Assembly: GCA_020200235.1 (NCBI GenBank)
Contig: JAIVJC010000150.1
Location: 1 to 34,935, forward strand
Direction: 5' to 3'
DNA: 34,935 bases
Source of the DNA: Acidobacteriota bacterium
GTDB lineage: Bacteria > Acidobacteriota > Blastocatellia > Pyrinomonadales > Pyrinomonadaceae
The number at the start of each line of letters is the position of its first letter. The first letter of the stretch is position 1. The position numbers and the translations under genes were made by a program. Below are positions 9,782-18,399 of this stretch, one piece after another. The notes below the pieces were generated by a model. It saw nothing but the letters and a program-made list of their open reading frames with translations. It made no database searches and was not told the DNA's origin.

Positions 9782-10610
9782 TTACTGCAACACGAAGTTG
9801 AATCTGATCGTGCCTGAAACCCTGACGGGCACGCCATCAAGCAACGTCGGTGTAAACTTCCATTTCTTCGCTGATTGGACGCTCGCTTCCTGGAGGGCGC
9901 GGGGACCGCACACAGGTTCGGCTTCGATCACTTTGCCCGTCTCGTCGACGACTACGCGCACAAGCACCGTCCCCTGCACGCGCCCCTGCCGCGCCAACGG
10001 CGGGTAACCGGGTTGGGGTCTGACAACTGCGCTCCGGCATTTTCGCCGCGATGTCGAGCAGGCGTCTGAAAGTCGCGTCCCTCCTGGCTGAGTCGCGCGT
10101 GACCAAGTAGACGTACCCGAGCCCCACGAGCGTGCGCGTCAACAGCCTGTGCCCCGCCGCGAGGGTCTTCTCCCGACTCGACAGGGCGCGCTCAAGTTGC
10201 TCCCTCGCCTTCCCGTAGTCGCCCCTTTTGAAGTAGATGCCCGCCACGTCCTCGCGCGTCTGGCTCGTCAGCGCGTCGTGCGCGGCGAGCCGCTTTTCGA
10301 AGATCGCGAGAGCGCGCTCGTAGGCTTCGAGGGCGCGGTCTGCCTTGCCGAGGGCGCTGAGGACGCCGCCTAAGTTGCTGAGCGCCGCGCCGAGCGGGGC
10401 GTCCTCCAGACCGGGCGCCTTCTCCCTGAGCGCCACGGCGCGTTCCGCGAGTGGCAGAGCCTCCGCGTATTTCTCTGCCTTGAAGAGCTCGACGACCTCG
10501 CGGCTCAGCCGCGCCGCTTCGGCGACTTCCGCGCCCGCCTGTCCGGCGACTCGCGGGTACGTCGCACCGTTAAGCAGCAGGATGATCAGTGCGGCGACGA
10601 CGTACTTCAT
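9782..10610 (-). pseudogene. TPR + TonB C-terminal-domain protein, apparently frameshifted
   Basis: The 9837-10610 frame has a signal peptide and TPRs (GAALSNLGGVLSALGKADRALEAYERAL...), then turns to low-complexity sequence. A second frame encodes VVRPQPGYPPLARQGRVQGTVLVRVVVDETGKVIEAEPVCGPRALQEASVQSAKKWKFTPTLLDGVPVRVSGTIRFNFVLQ (TonB_C), ending at 9782. Confidence 0.75.
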
Positions 10611-10634
10611 GGCTCCACACCTCCCAGCCGCCGC

Positions 10635-11354
10635 CTATTTTTTCGGCGGGCGGCTCGGTCTGACCTCGACGCGGCTCGGCAGGCTCCGCTCGTCGTGGCG
10701 CAGCAGATCGATGACGACGCGCGCGATGTCGGAGGGTTGCAACTGCCAGCCCTTCGACTCGTCGGGCGTGTCGCCGCCGAAGGCGGTGTTGACCGAGCCG
10801 GGCATCACGTAGCTGACCTTGATGCCGTCCTGGCGCACCTCCTGCATCAGCGCCTCGCTGAACCCGTTGAGGGCGAACTTCGAGGCGTTGTAGGCTGCCA
10901 TCTCCGGGTGCGGGTTCGCGCCCGCGAGCGACGAGATGTTGATGACGTAGCCGCCGCCGCGCTCTTTCATCAGAGGGATCGCCTCGCGGCAGCAGTAGAA
11001 GACGCCGAACAGGTTCGTCTCGAGCACCGCGCGGAAGTCTTCGGGCGAGGTCTCATCGACGCGACCGAACTTGCCCACCCCCGCGTTGTTCACCAGCACG
11101 TCCACGCCGCCGAACTCCGCGACCGCGTGCGCGAACAAAGCGCGCACCGACTCGTAATCGCGCACGTCGCAGACCGCTCCCGTCACACGCGCGTCGCCCG
11201 CGTCGCCCAACTCGTCGACCGCCCGCTTGATCTCGTCAACGTCCCTCGCGCTGACGCAGACGTTCATGCCCTCGCGCACGAGCGCCTCCGCGATGGCGCG
11301 ACCGATGCCCTTCGTGCTGCCCGTAACGACGGCGCTCTTACCATTGATCTCCAT
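10635..11354 (-). CDS. Short-chain dehydrogenase/reductase
   Basis: VTGSTKGIGRAIAEALV, NNAGVGKFG, ISSLAG and YNASKFALNGF motifs. Confidence 0.93.
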   Translation of the reverse strand: MEINGKSAVVTGSTKGIGRAIAEALVREGMNVCVSARDVDEIKRAVDELGDAGDARVTGAVCDVRDYESVRALFAHAVAEFGGVDVLVNNAGVGKFGRVDETSPEDFRAVLETNLFGVFYCCREAIPLMKERGGGYVINISSLAGANPHPEMAAYNASKFALNGFSEALMQEVRQDGIKVSYVMPGSVNTAFGGDTPDESKGWQLQPSDIARVVIDLLRHDERSLPSRVEVRPSRPPKK

Positions 11355-11364
11355 CGGTGATCGC

Positions 11365-12840
11365 TCAGCCCTTCAGTTTTTTCAGCAGCGTCTCGTTGAC
11401 CAGCTTCGGGTTCGCCTTGCCCTGCGACGCCTTCATCACCTGACCGACGAAGAAGCCGAGCAGCGACTCTTTGCCCGCGCGATACTGTTCGAGCTGCTTC
11501 GGGTTCGCGGCGACGACCTCTGAGACGATCCTCTCGATCTCGCCCGCGTCCGAGACCTGCGCGAGCCCCTGCTCTTCGACGATCGCCGAGGCAGTCTTGC
11601 CCGTCCTGAACATTTCGACCAGCACGTCCTTCGCCTGCTTGCCGCTGATCTTGCCCCCGTCGACGAGGCGCACGAGCGCGCCCAGCTCCTCGGGCGCGAC
11701 CGGCGACTCCTCAGCCCCGCGCCCCGCGGCTTCGAGTTCGCGCAGCACCTCAGACCTGATCCAGTTCGACGCCGCGCGCGCGTTTTCCGAAGCCTTCGCC
11801 GCGCGCTCGAAGTAGTCGGCGAGCGCGCGCCCCGAGGTGAGCTGCGAGGCGTCCGGGTAGGAGAGACCGTACTCGTCCATGAAGCGCGCGCGGCGGGCTT
11901 CGGGAAGCTCCGGCATCTCGGCGCGCACGCGCTCGGCGAAACCTTCGGGCAGGACGAGCGGCGGCAGGTCCGGCTCGGGGAAGTAGCGGTAGTCGTGCGC
12001 CTCCTCCTTCGAGCGCATGACGCGCGTCTCGCCGAGGTGATCGTCCCACAGCCGCGTCTCCTGCGAGACGCGCCCGCCCGACTCGATCAACTCGATCTGC
12101 CGCTCGATCTCGAACTCGATAGCCTTCTGCATGAAGCGCACCGAGTTCAGGTTCTTCAGCTCGACCTTCGTGCCGAAGCCCTCGCCCGTGCGGCGCACCG
12201 AGACGTTCGCCTCGCAGCGCAGGTTCCCCTTCTCCATGTCGGCTTCCGACGCCCCGACCCATTGCAGCGCGCGGCGGACGTGGTTGACGTAGTCGTAAGC
12301 CTCCCACGACGTGCGGAAGTCGGGCTCGGTGACGATCTCGGCGAGCGGCGTGCCCGCGCGGTTGAGGTCGACGTAGGAGAAGCGATCCGTCTCGGGCAGC
12401 CCCTCGTGGACGTTCTTCCCGGCGTCCTCCTCGAGGTGCAGCCGCAGGATGCGGACCTTCATCGGCTTCCACTCGCGCGCGTGCCCCGACTCGTCGCGCA
12501 CAGAGGTCATCATCTCGAGCTCGCCGCGCTCCGAGAACGGTTGGTCGTACTGAGAGATCTGGTAGCCCTTCGGGAGATCGGGATAGAAATAGTTTTTGCG
12601 CGCGAAGACGGAGCGCCCGTTGAGTTCGAGCCCCAGCGCGAGCGCGGCGCGCGCGCCGAGTTCGACCGCGCGCCAGTTGAGCACGGGGAGCGCGCCCGGC
12701 AGCCCCAGGCAGACGGGGCAGGTGTTGGAGTTCGGCTCGTCGCCGAAGCGCGTCGAGCAGCCGCAGAAGATTTTCGACTCCGTGCTGAGCTGCGCGTGAA
12801 TCTCCAGCCCGATGACTACTTCCCAGCCTTCTTTGATCAT
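11365..12840 (-). CDS. gatB: Asp-tRNA(Asn)/Glu-tRNA(Gln) amidotransferase subunit B
   Basis: VVIGLEIHAQLSTESKIFCGCSTRFGDEPNSNTCPVCLGLPGALPVLN and C-terminal FFVGQVMKASQGKANPKLVNETLLKKL. Confidence 0.97.
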   Translation of the reverse strand: MIKEGWEVVIGLEIHAQLSTESKIFCGCSTRFGDEPNSNTCPVCLGLPGALPVLNWRAVELGARAALALGLELNGRSVFARKNYFYPDLPKGYQISQYDQPFSERGELEMMTSVRDESGHAREWKPMKVRILRLHLEEDAGKNVHEGLPETDRFSYVDLNRAGTPLAEIVTEPDFRTSWEAYDYVNHVRRALQWVGASEADMEKGNLRCEANVSVRRTGEGFGTKVELKNLNSVRFMQKAIEFEIERQIELIESGGRVSQETRLWDDHLGETRVMRSKEEAHDYRYFPEPDLPPLVLPEGFAERVRAEMPELPEARRARFMDEYGLSYPDASQLTSGRALADYFERAAKASENARAASNWIRSEVLRELEAAGRGAEESPVAPEELGALVRLVDGGKISGKQAKDVLVEMFRTGKTASAIVEEQGLAQVSDAGEIERIVSEVVAANPKQLEQYRAGKESLLGFFVGQVMKASQGKANPKLVNETLLKKLKG

Positions 12841-12846
12841 TAGTCC

Positions 12847-12940
12847 TTTGTCAGTCGTCAGTTGTCAGTCGCTGAATTCGTCCCGGTCGTTTGCCCTTCA
12901 TTTGTTAATGACGGACAACTGACCACTGACTACTGACAGC
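12847..12940. repeat. Heptad-phased imperfect inverted repeat (GTCAGTY-type arms)
   Basis: ttgtcagtcgtcagttgtcagtc (left) versus gacggacaactgaccactgactactgacagc (right); 7-nt spacing of the TCAGT/ACTGA cores. Confidence 0.8.
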
Positions 12941-13174
12941 TTTTGGGTTCGACAAAGTCGCGTTTGCGCCGAGTATAGCACCCGCTTCGAGCCTCGGCGA
13001 AACCGACCCGCCGGGGGTAAAATCGTGCGCCGCGCGCCGCGAAGTGTTATACAATCCACCCGGTTTCACTTCCATGTCCGTAGTTCTAGGGCGGCTGCGA
13101 CTACCCCGCGCGTGCGGGAGTTTGCCGCGCACCTGATTCCAAACCTTTTCTCCCTAAGGAGGCTACTCGGTAAC

Positions 13175-13597
13175 ATGGCAAAAACAATTGCAACCGTCAT
13201 CGGCGTCGCGTTCCTGCTCGTCGGGATCGTCGGCTTCGTCGCACCCGGCGTCGGCGGCTTCCATCTGAGCTTCGCGCACAACCTGATCCACATCGTCTCC
13301 GGCGCGCTCGCCCTCTATTTCGGTCTCGCCGGATCACTCGCGGCGGCGCGCACGTTCGACATCGTCTTCGGCGTAGTTTACGGTCTACTCGGCGTGTGCG
13401 GCTTCCTCCTGGGCAAACCGGGCACGCCCGGCATGCCCGGCATGGCGGCTGATGACCGCCTCTTCAAGGTGCTGCCGAGAACTCTCGAACTCGGGACGAG
13501 CGACCACCTGTTCCACATCGTCCTCGGCATCATCTTCGTCGCCGCCGGACTGATGACCAAAGCCATGGTCACGGACAACGACAGGGATCGCGCCTAG
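13175..13597 (+). CDS. DUF4383-like small membrane protein
   Basis: MAKTIATVIGVAFLLVGIVGFVAPGVGGFHLSFAHNLIHIVSGALALYFGLAG...; 4 predicted TMs; RBS-like aaggagg upstream. Confidence 0.8.
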   Translation: MAKTIATVIGVAFLLVGIVGFVAPGVGGFHLSFAHNLIHIVSGALALYFGLAGSLAAARTFDIVFGVVYGLLGVCGFLLGKPGTPGMPGMAADDRLFKVLPRTLELGTSDHLFHIVLGIIFVAAGLMTKAMVTDNDRDRA

Positions 13598-13635
13598 GCT
13601 TCTGCCGACCCGTCTGGTCGGCTCGCGGGAATTTT

Positions 13636-13703
13636 CAGGGTCACGTCGGCGAACGGGCGTCACACGCCCACAGCGTTCACCGCCGCGACCCTGTTTTTCT
13701 TTC
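13636..13703 (+). terminator. Rho-independent terminator-like hairpin with T-tract
   Basis: cagggtcacgtcggcgaacg...cgttcaccgccgcgaccctg followed by tttttctttc, 39 nt after the stop of the DUF4383 gene; apical gggcgt/acgccc. Confidence 0.75.
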
Positions 13704-13823
13704 GTCGCTTTGCCGCCCGTCGGCTCGGCGGGGTAAGATGCCGGTTCGTTCACCCGCGCGCGAGTCTTGCATGAGGTTCGCAAGACCCGCGCGCTAAATT
13801 TTTCTGCGGAGCGTTCTGAAGCG

Positions 13824-14769
13824 ATGATCAAGACCGTGGAGTGGACCGACGAGGGCGTGCGCATGATCGATCAGCGCTTGATGCCGACCTAGGAGAAGTA
13901 CCTGACGCTGCGCTCGTGCGAGGAGGTGGCGGACGCGATCAAGCAGATACTTCGACTACATGTGCGACGTGATGGCGGCGACGCGCCCGACCGCCGTCAA
14001 CCTCTTCTGGGGCATCGAGCGGATGCGCGAGCGCTTCCGCCGCGCCTGCGCCGAGACCTCGGACGTCGAATCGATCAAGCTCAGCCTCGTCGAAGAGGCG
14101 AAGAAGATTCACGACGACGACATCGCCTCGAACCGCGCGCTGGGCCGCTTCGGCGGCGAGCTGATCCCCGACGGCTCGACCGTGCTCACGCACTGCAACG
14201 CGGGCGCGCTCGCCACCGCGGGCGACTACGGCACGGCGCTCGGCGTCATCCGCGGCGCGCGCGACGCCGGCAAGCGCATCGCCGTCATCGCCGACGAGAC
14301 GCGCCCGTTCCTGCAGGGAGCGCGCCTCACCGCGTGGGAGCTGGCGAAGGACGAAATCCCCGTCACGGTCATCACCGACAACATGGCGGGGCACGTGATG
14401 AAGCAGGGGAAGGTTGACGCGGTGGTCGTCGGGGCGGATCGCATCGCGGCGAACGGCGACACGGCGAACAAGATCGGCACCTACATGGTCGCCGTGCTCG
14501 CCCGCCAGCACGACATCCCCTTCTACGTCGCCGCGCCCGTCTCGACCGTCGATCTCAACATCGCCGAGGGCTCGCAAATCCCCATCGAGGAGCGCGACGC
14601 ACGCGAGGTCACGCACCTGCGCGAGCAGCAGCTCACGCCCACGGGAGTCCCCGCCCACAACCCCGCCTTCGACGTGACGCCGAACGAGATGATCGCCGCG
14701 ATCATCACCGACAAGGGCGTGGCGCGTCAGCCCTACACAACCAGCCTCAAAAAACTCGTGACGGGTTGA
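13824..14769 (+). pseudogene. mtnA: S-methyl-5-thioribose-1-phosphate isomerase, disrupted by nonsense codon and internal deletion
   Basis: [39 protein letters not shown], then a jump to another frame at [24 protein letters not shown]. The RGAPAIG-type segment is missing; [11 protein letters not shown] and [21 protein letters not shown] are retained. Confidence 0.88.
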
Positions 14770-14790
14770 CCGTAACGGGTGACAGGGAAA

Positions 14791-14872
14791 AGTAATGAGT
14801 GATGAGTGATGAGTGATGAGTACGAATTGCTTTCACTCACTACTCATCACTCATCACTCATCACTCATCACT
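14791..14872. repeat. Heptad (GTGATGA)n inverted repeat, 32-bp arms with 1 mismatch, 18-nt loop
   Basis: agtaatgagtgatgagtgatgagtgatgagta (14791-14822) / tactcatcactcatcactcatcactcatcact (14841-14872). Weaker flanking complementarity: cgtaacgggtgac with ccacccgtcacgg. Confidence 0.95.
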
Positions 14873-14885
14873 TTCTCGCCACCCG

Positions 14886-15848
14886 TCACGGCTGTTGAGC
14901 GAAGCGGCTCTGCTCCCACCAGTCGATCGTCTTCTGCAAACCCTCTTCCATCCCGACCCTCGGCTCGTAGCCGAGGAGGTCGCGCGCGCGCGTGATGTCG
15001 GCGAGGCTGTGGCGCACGTCGCCCGCGCGGGGCTCGCGGTAGTCGGTCCCCACGCCCGTCCGACCCGTGATCCCTTTCAGGATCGACAACAGCTCGTTGA
15101 GCGAGGTCTGCCGGCCGTTGGCGACGTTGATGACGTGCCCGACGGCGCGCGCGCTCTCCGCGGCGAGCAGGTTCGCCTCGACGGCGTTGGCGACGTAGGT
15201 GAAGTCGCGCGTCTGCTCGCCGTCGCCGTAGATGACGGGCGTCGTGCCGCCGGCGAGCGCGGCGATGAAGCGCGAGATGACGCCGGAGTATTGCGAAGAG
15301 GGGTCTTGCCGCGGACCGAAGATGTTGAAGTAGCGCAGCGCCACGGTTTCGAGCCCGTAGGCGCGGGAGAAGACCTGGCAGTAGTACTCGCCGACGAGTT
15401 TGGCGGCGGCGTAAGGGCTCAAGGGATCGGGCGGCATCGTCTCGACCTTCGGCAGCGTCGGCTGATCGCCGTAAGCCGAGGAGGACGCGGCGTAGACGAG
15501 GCGGCGCACGCCCGCGTCGCGCGCGGCGAGCAGCAGCGAGAACGTCCCCTCGACGCAGGCGTCGTGCGTTTCGCGCGGGTTCTCGACCGAGCGCGGCACC
15601 GAGGGGATCGCCGCCTCGTGGAAGACCAGCTCGACGCCTTCGAGCGCGCGCCTGAGCGCGTCGGCGTCGTTCAAGCTCCCGCGCACGAAATCGACGCCGC
15701 CCCCGACCTCCTCCAGGTTCTCCAAATGCCCGGTGGAGAGATCGTCGATGACGCGCACGCGCGCGCCGCGCGAGGCGAGCGCCGCCGCGATGTGCGAGCC
15801 GATGAACCCGGCTCCGCCGGTGACGAGTGCGATTCCTGAGAGAGCCAT
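14886..15848 (-). CDS. NAD-dependent nucleotide-sugar epimerase (GalE/WbpP-like)
   Basis: MALSGIALVTGGAGFIGSHIAAALASRGARVRVIDDLSTG, YAASSSAYGD, SPYAAAKLVGEYYC, RYFNIFGPRQDP. The N-terminal extension of the ORF to 15908 is repeat-derived. Confidence 0.93.
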   Translation of the reverse strand: MALSGIALVTGGAGFIGSHIAAALASRGARVRVIDDLSTGHLENLEEVGGGVDFVRGSLNDADALRRALEGVELVFHEAAIPSVPRSVENPRETHDACVEGTFSLLLAARDAGVRRLVYAASSSAYGDQPTLPKVETMPPDPLSPYAAAKLVGEYYCQVFSRAYGLETVALRYFNIFGPRQDPSSQYSGVISRFIAALAGGTTPVIYGDGEQTRDFTYVANAVEANLLAAESARAVGHVINVANGRQTSLNELLSILKGITGRTGVGTDYREPRAGDVRHSLADITRARDLLGYEPRVGMEEGLQKTIDWWEQSRFAQQP

Positions 15849-15851
15849 AAG

Positions 15852-15930
15852 GTGATGAGTGATGAGTGATGAGTGATGGGTGGATGAGTCAGGGTTGTTA
15901 CTCATCACCCATCACTCATCACTCATCACT
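15852..15930. repeat. Heptad (GTGATGA)n inverted repeat, 31-bp arms with one bulge, 10-nt loop
   Basis: ...agtgatgagtgatgagtgatgggtggatgagt (left, ends 15889) / actcatcacccatcactcatcactcatcact (15900-15930). Confidence 0.95.
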
Positions 15931-15935
15931 TTAGT

Positions 15936-17231
15936 TTATCTGCCCACGCCGACGTACTCGAAGCCGAGACGGCGCATGTCTTCGGGCTCGTAGATGTTGC
16001 GCAGGTCGGCGACCCTCGGCGTGCGCATCAGGCCCCGCACCCGCTCCATGTTGAGCGCGCGGAACTGGTTCCACTCGGTGACGAAGACGAGCAGGTCTGC
16101 GCCCTCGACCGCCTCGTACTCGTCCGCCGCGTACTCGATCTCGGGGAGCAGGGGGCGCGCCGCCTCCGCCGCCACCGGATCGTAAGCCCGCACGCGCGCC
16201 CCGCGCCCGACGAGGGCGCGCACGATGTCGATCGAAGGCGCGTCGCGCATGTCGTCCGTCTCCGGCTTGAAGGAGAGACCGAGCACGGCGATCGTCTTGC
16301 CCGCCGGCTCGGGCAAAAGCCCTTCGAGCTTCTCGACCATCCGCACGCGCTGGCGGCGGTTGACCTCGATGACCGCCTCGACGATGAGCGAGTCGGTCTC
16401 GAACTCGCGCGCCACGGAGACGAGGGCGCGCGTGTCTTTGGGGAAGCAGGAGCCGCCGTAGCCGGGTCCGGGGTGCAGGAACTTGCGCCCGATGCGGTTG
16501 TCCATGCCGATGGCGCGCGCCACGTCGTGCACGTCGCAGCCGATCCGGTCGCAGAGGTTCGCGATCTCGTTGATGAAGGAAATCTTGGTGGCGAGGAAGG
16601 CGTTGGCGGCGTACTTCGTCAGTTCCGCCGCCTCGACGGACGTGATGACGAAGGGCGTCTCGATCAGGAAGAGCGGGCGGTAGAGATCGCGCATGATGGC
16701 GACCGCCTCCTCGTCGCGGCTGCCGATGACGACGCGGTCGGGGCGCATGAAGTCGTCGATCGCCGCGCCCTCGCGCAGGAACTCCGGGTTCGAGACGATG
16801 CCGAATTTCGCGCCCGGTCTCTCTTCCGAGACGAGGCGGCGCAGGCGCTCGCCCGTGCCGACGGGGACGGTCGACTTCGTCACGAGCACCTTGTAGCCGT
16901 TCAGGTGCGAGGCGATCTGGCGGGCGGCTTCCTCGACGTGGCTCAGATCGGCTGAGCCGTCCTCGCGCGGCGGCGTGCCGACGGCGAGGAAGATGACGAG
17001 CGCCTGCTCGACGGCGGTCTTGAGGTCGGTCGTGAAGGAGAGTCGCCCGGCTTGTGAGTTCTTCGCGACGAGCTGATCGAGACCGGGCTCGTAGATGGGC
17101 AACTTCCCTTCGCGCAGGTCGCCGATCTTCCGCTCGTCAACGTCGACGCAGGTGACGTTGACGCCGAACTCGGCGAAACAAGCACCCGTGACTAACCCGA
17201 CGTAGCCCGACCCGATGACTGCGATGTGCAT
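15936..17231 (-). CDS. ugd: UDP-glucose 6-dehydrogenase
   Basis: MHIAVIGSGYVGLVTGACFAEFGVNVTCVDVDERKI, GPGYGGSCFPKDTRAL (catalytic Cys), GLSFKPETDDMRDAPS. Confidence 0.96.
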   Translation of the reverse strand: MHIAVIGSGYVGLVTGACFAEFGVNVTCVDVDERKIGDLREGKLPIYEPGLDQLVAKNSQAGRLSFTTDLKTAVEQALVIFLAVGTPPREDGSADLSHVEEAARQIASHLNGYKVLVTKSTVPVGTGERLRRLVSEERPGAKFGIVSNPEFLREGAAIDDFMRPDRVVIGSRDEEAVAIMRDLYRPLFLIETPFVITSVEAAELTKYAANAFLATKISFINEIANLCDRIGCDVHDVARAIGMDNRIGRKFLHPGPGYGGSCFPKDTRALVSVAREFETDSLIVEAVIEVNRRQRVRMVEKLEGLLPEPAGKTIAVLGLSFKPETDDMRDAPSIDIVRALVGRGARVRAYDPVAAEAARPLLPEIEYAADEYEAVEGADLLVFVTEWNQFRALNMERVRGLMRTPRVADLRNIYEPEDMRRLGFEYVGVGR

Positions 17232-17284
17232 TAACTGAGGGTGAGCCCTGCGCGACAGAGCCGGGCTCGTGTGGACAAAATTAT

Positions 17285-17320
17285 GCGGGTCACGCGGCGG
17301 TTTAATTCCGCGTGACCCGC
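17285..17320. repeat. 13-bp perfect hairpin, loop 10 nt
   Basis: gcgggtcacgcgg (17285-17297) / ccgcgtgacccgc (17308-17320). Confidence 0.9.
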
Positions 17321-17399
17321 AAGTGGATGTTCCCGTCTACGTGCGCGGGCTGCCGCGCAAGAGCCGGAGGGACTTCGCCCTCATCCGCCGTGGGAATGC

Positions 17400-18113
17400 T
17401 TACCTCGACGGGCTGATGACGATCGGGTTGCCGCCGAAGTTGAACTCGTTGCTGTCCCTCGCGGCGATGATCGCCGCCGCGATCGCGCCGCCGATCCCGA
17501 GCAGCAGCAGGGCGAGGGCGCCGCCGCTGAGCGATCCGAAATGGGTGCTGCGCGTCAGGCGCGTGCAGCGCGTGCCGGGCTGGGCGGTGCCGGCGGTGTC
17601 CTGGCTGCCCGCGGCGATCTGCTTGACGGAGTTGCCGGCGCGCAGTTCGACGCGACCCGACTGGGTGGCGACCACAGTGTTACCGCACTCCACGTCGACG
17701 ACGTAGACGTTCGGCACGGCGTTATCCGCGACCGCGTTCCCGTCCTTCGTCATGACGCTCGAAGTCACGCCCGAAGAGGTGGAGAAGCGAACCTTTCCAG
17801 AGTCGAGCGTGCCGGAGACGCCGTTGTCCGTGAAGCTGAGCTTCAGGCTGGAATTAGGCATCACTTCGACGCGACCGAGCTTGCCGAGGCTGACGACGGC
17901 GCTGGAATTCTGCGCGGTGGTGATGGTGCTGTCGGAAAAGACCGTCGCGCCGGAAATCGCACTGGCTCCGTTGACGGAGACCTCGCCGACCACTGACAGC
18001 TCGCCCGAGGGCTTCTGCTGCGCGGCAAGACCCACCATCGAGTAAGTGCAAACGATGGCAACCGCCAAGCAAGTCGTGACGACCGAGCGGCTCCAGTTTC
18101 TGCTGTTCATCAT
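17400..18113 (-). CDS. Exported FecR-like domain protein with C-terminal TM
   Basis: Signal peptide; GATVFSDSTITTAQNSSAVVSLGKLGRVEVMPNSSLKLSF and SGKVRFSTSSGVTSSVMTKDGNAVADNA...VATQSGRVELRAG; C-terminal ALALLLLGIGGAIAAAIIA. RBS gggagga before MMNSRNW. Confidence 0.7.
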   Translation of the reverse strand: MMNSRNWSRSVVTTCLAVAIVCTYSMVGLAAQQKPSGELSVVGEVSVNGASAISGATVFSDSTITTAQNSSAVVSLGKLGRVEVMPNSSLKLSFTDNGVSGTLDSGKVRFSTSSGVTSSVMTKDGNAVADNAVPNVYVVDVECGNTVVATQSGRVELRAGNSVKQIAAGSQDTAGTAQPGTRCTRLTRSTHFGSLSGGALALLLLGIGGAIAAAIIAARDSNEFNFGGNPIVISPSR

Positions 18114-18399
18114 TCTCCTCCCGTAGACTGAAACAAAATTGTAGAGAGCGCGCCGCAAGTCTCCTTGGGACTCAGCAGGAGACGAGTTCAGTTTCCTCGC
18201 ATAACCCGCCTCAAACTCTAGTTGCGCCCATGAAAGATTCCAATAAAGCAGGTCAGCGAGCCTCTGTGGGCTGCTACGACCTCGTGTTTTTACACGAATC
18301 GACGCCCCATGTCAACAGTCATTTGACTGATATCATAGCCTTTTTTGGCTTTACGGAGGGCGTGTCGGTACGAGATCGGACGCCCCGGCGCGGCTCTTG

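Noticed and set aside
14813-14995. Small plus-strand ORF MMSTNCFHSLLITHHSSLITF...
   Set aside because: Encoded by the heptad hairpin and the antisense of the epimerase gene.
15849-15908. N-terminal extension MMSNNPDSSTHHSSLITHHL of the epimerase ORF
   Set aside because: It is the translation of the heptad repeat; MALSGIALVTGGAGFIG is the natural start.
14791-15930. Tandem repeats considered as a CRISPR array
   Set aside because: Repeat unit is 7 nt in inverted arms; there are no 25-40 nt direct repeats with unique spacers and no cas genes.
17285-17320. Hairpin considered as an intrinsic terminator
   Set aside because: Strong stem but no T-tract on either side, so listed only as a repeat/hairpin.
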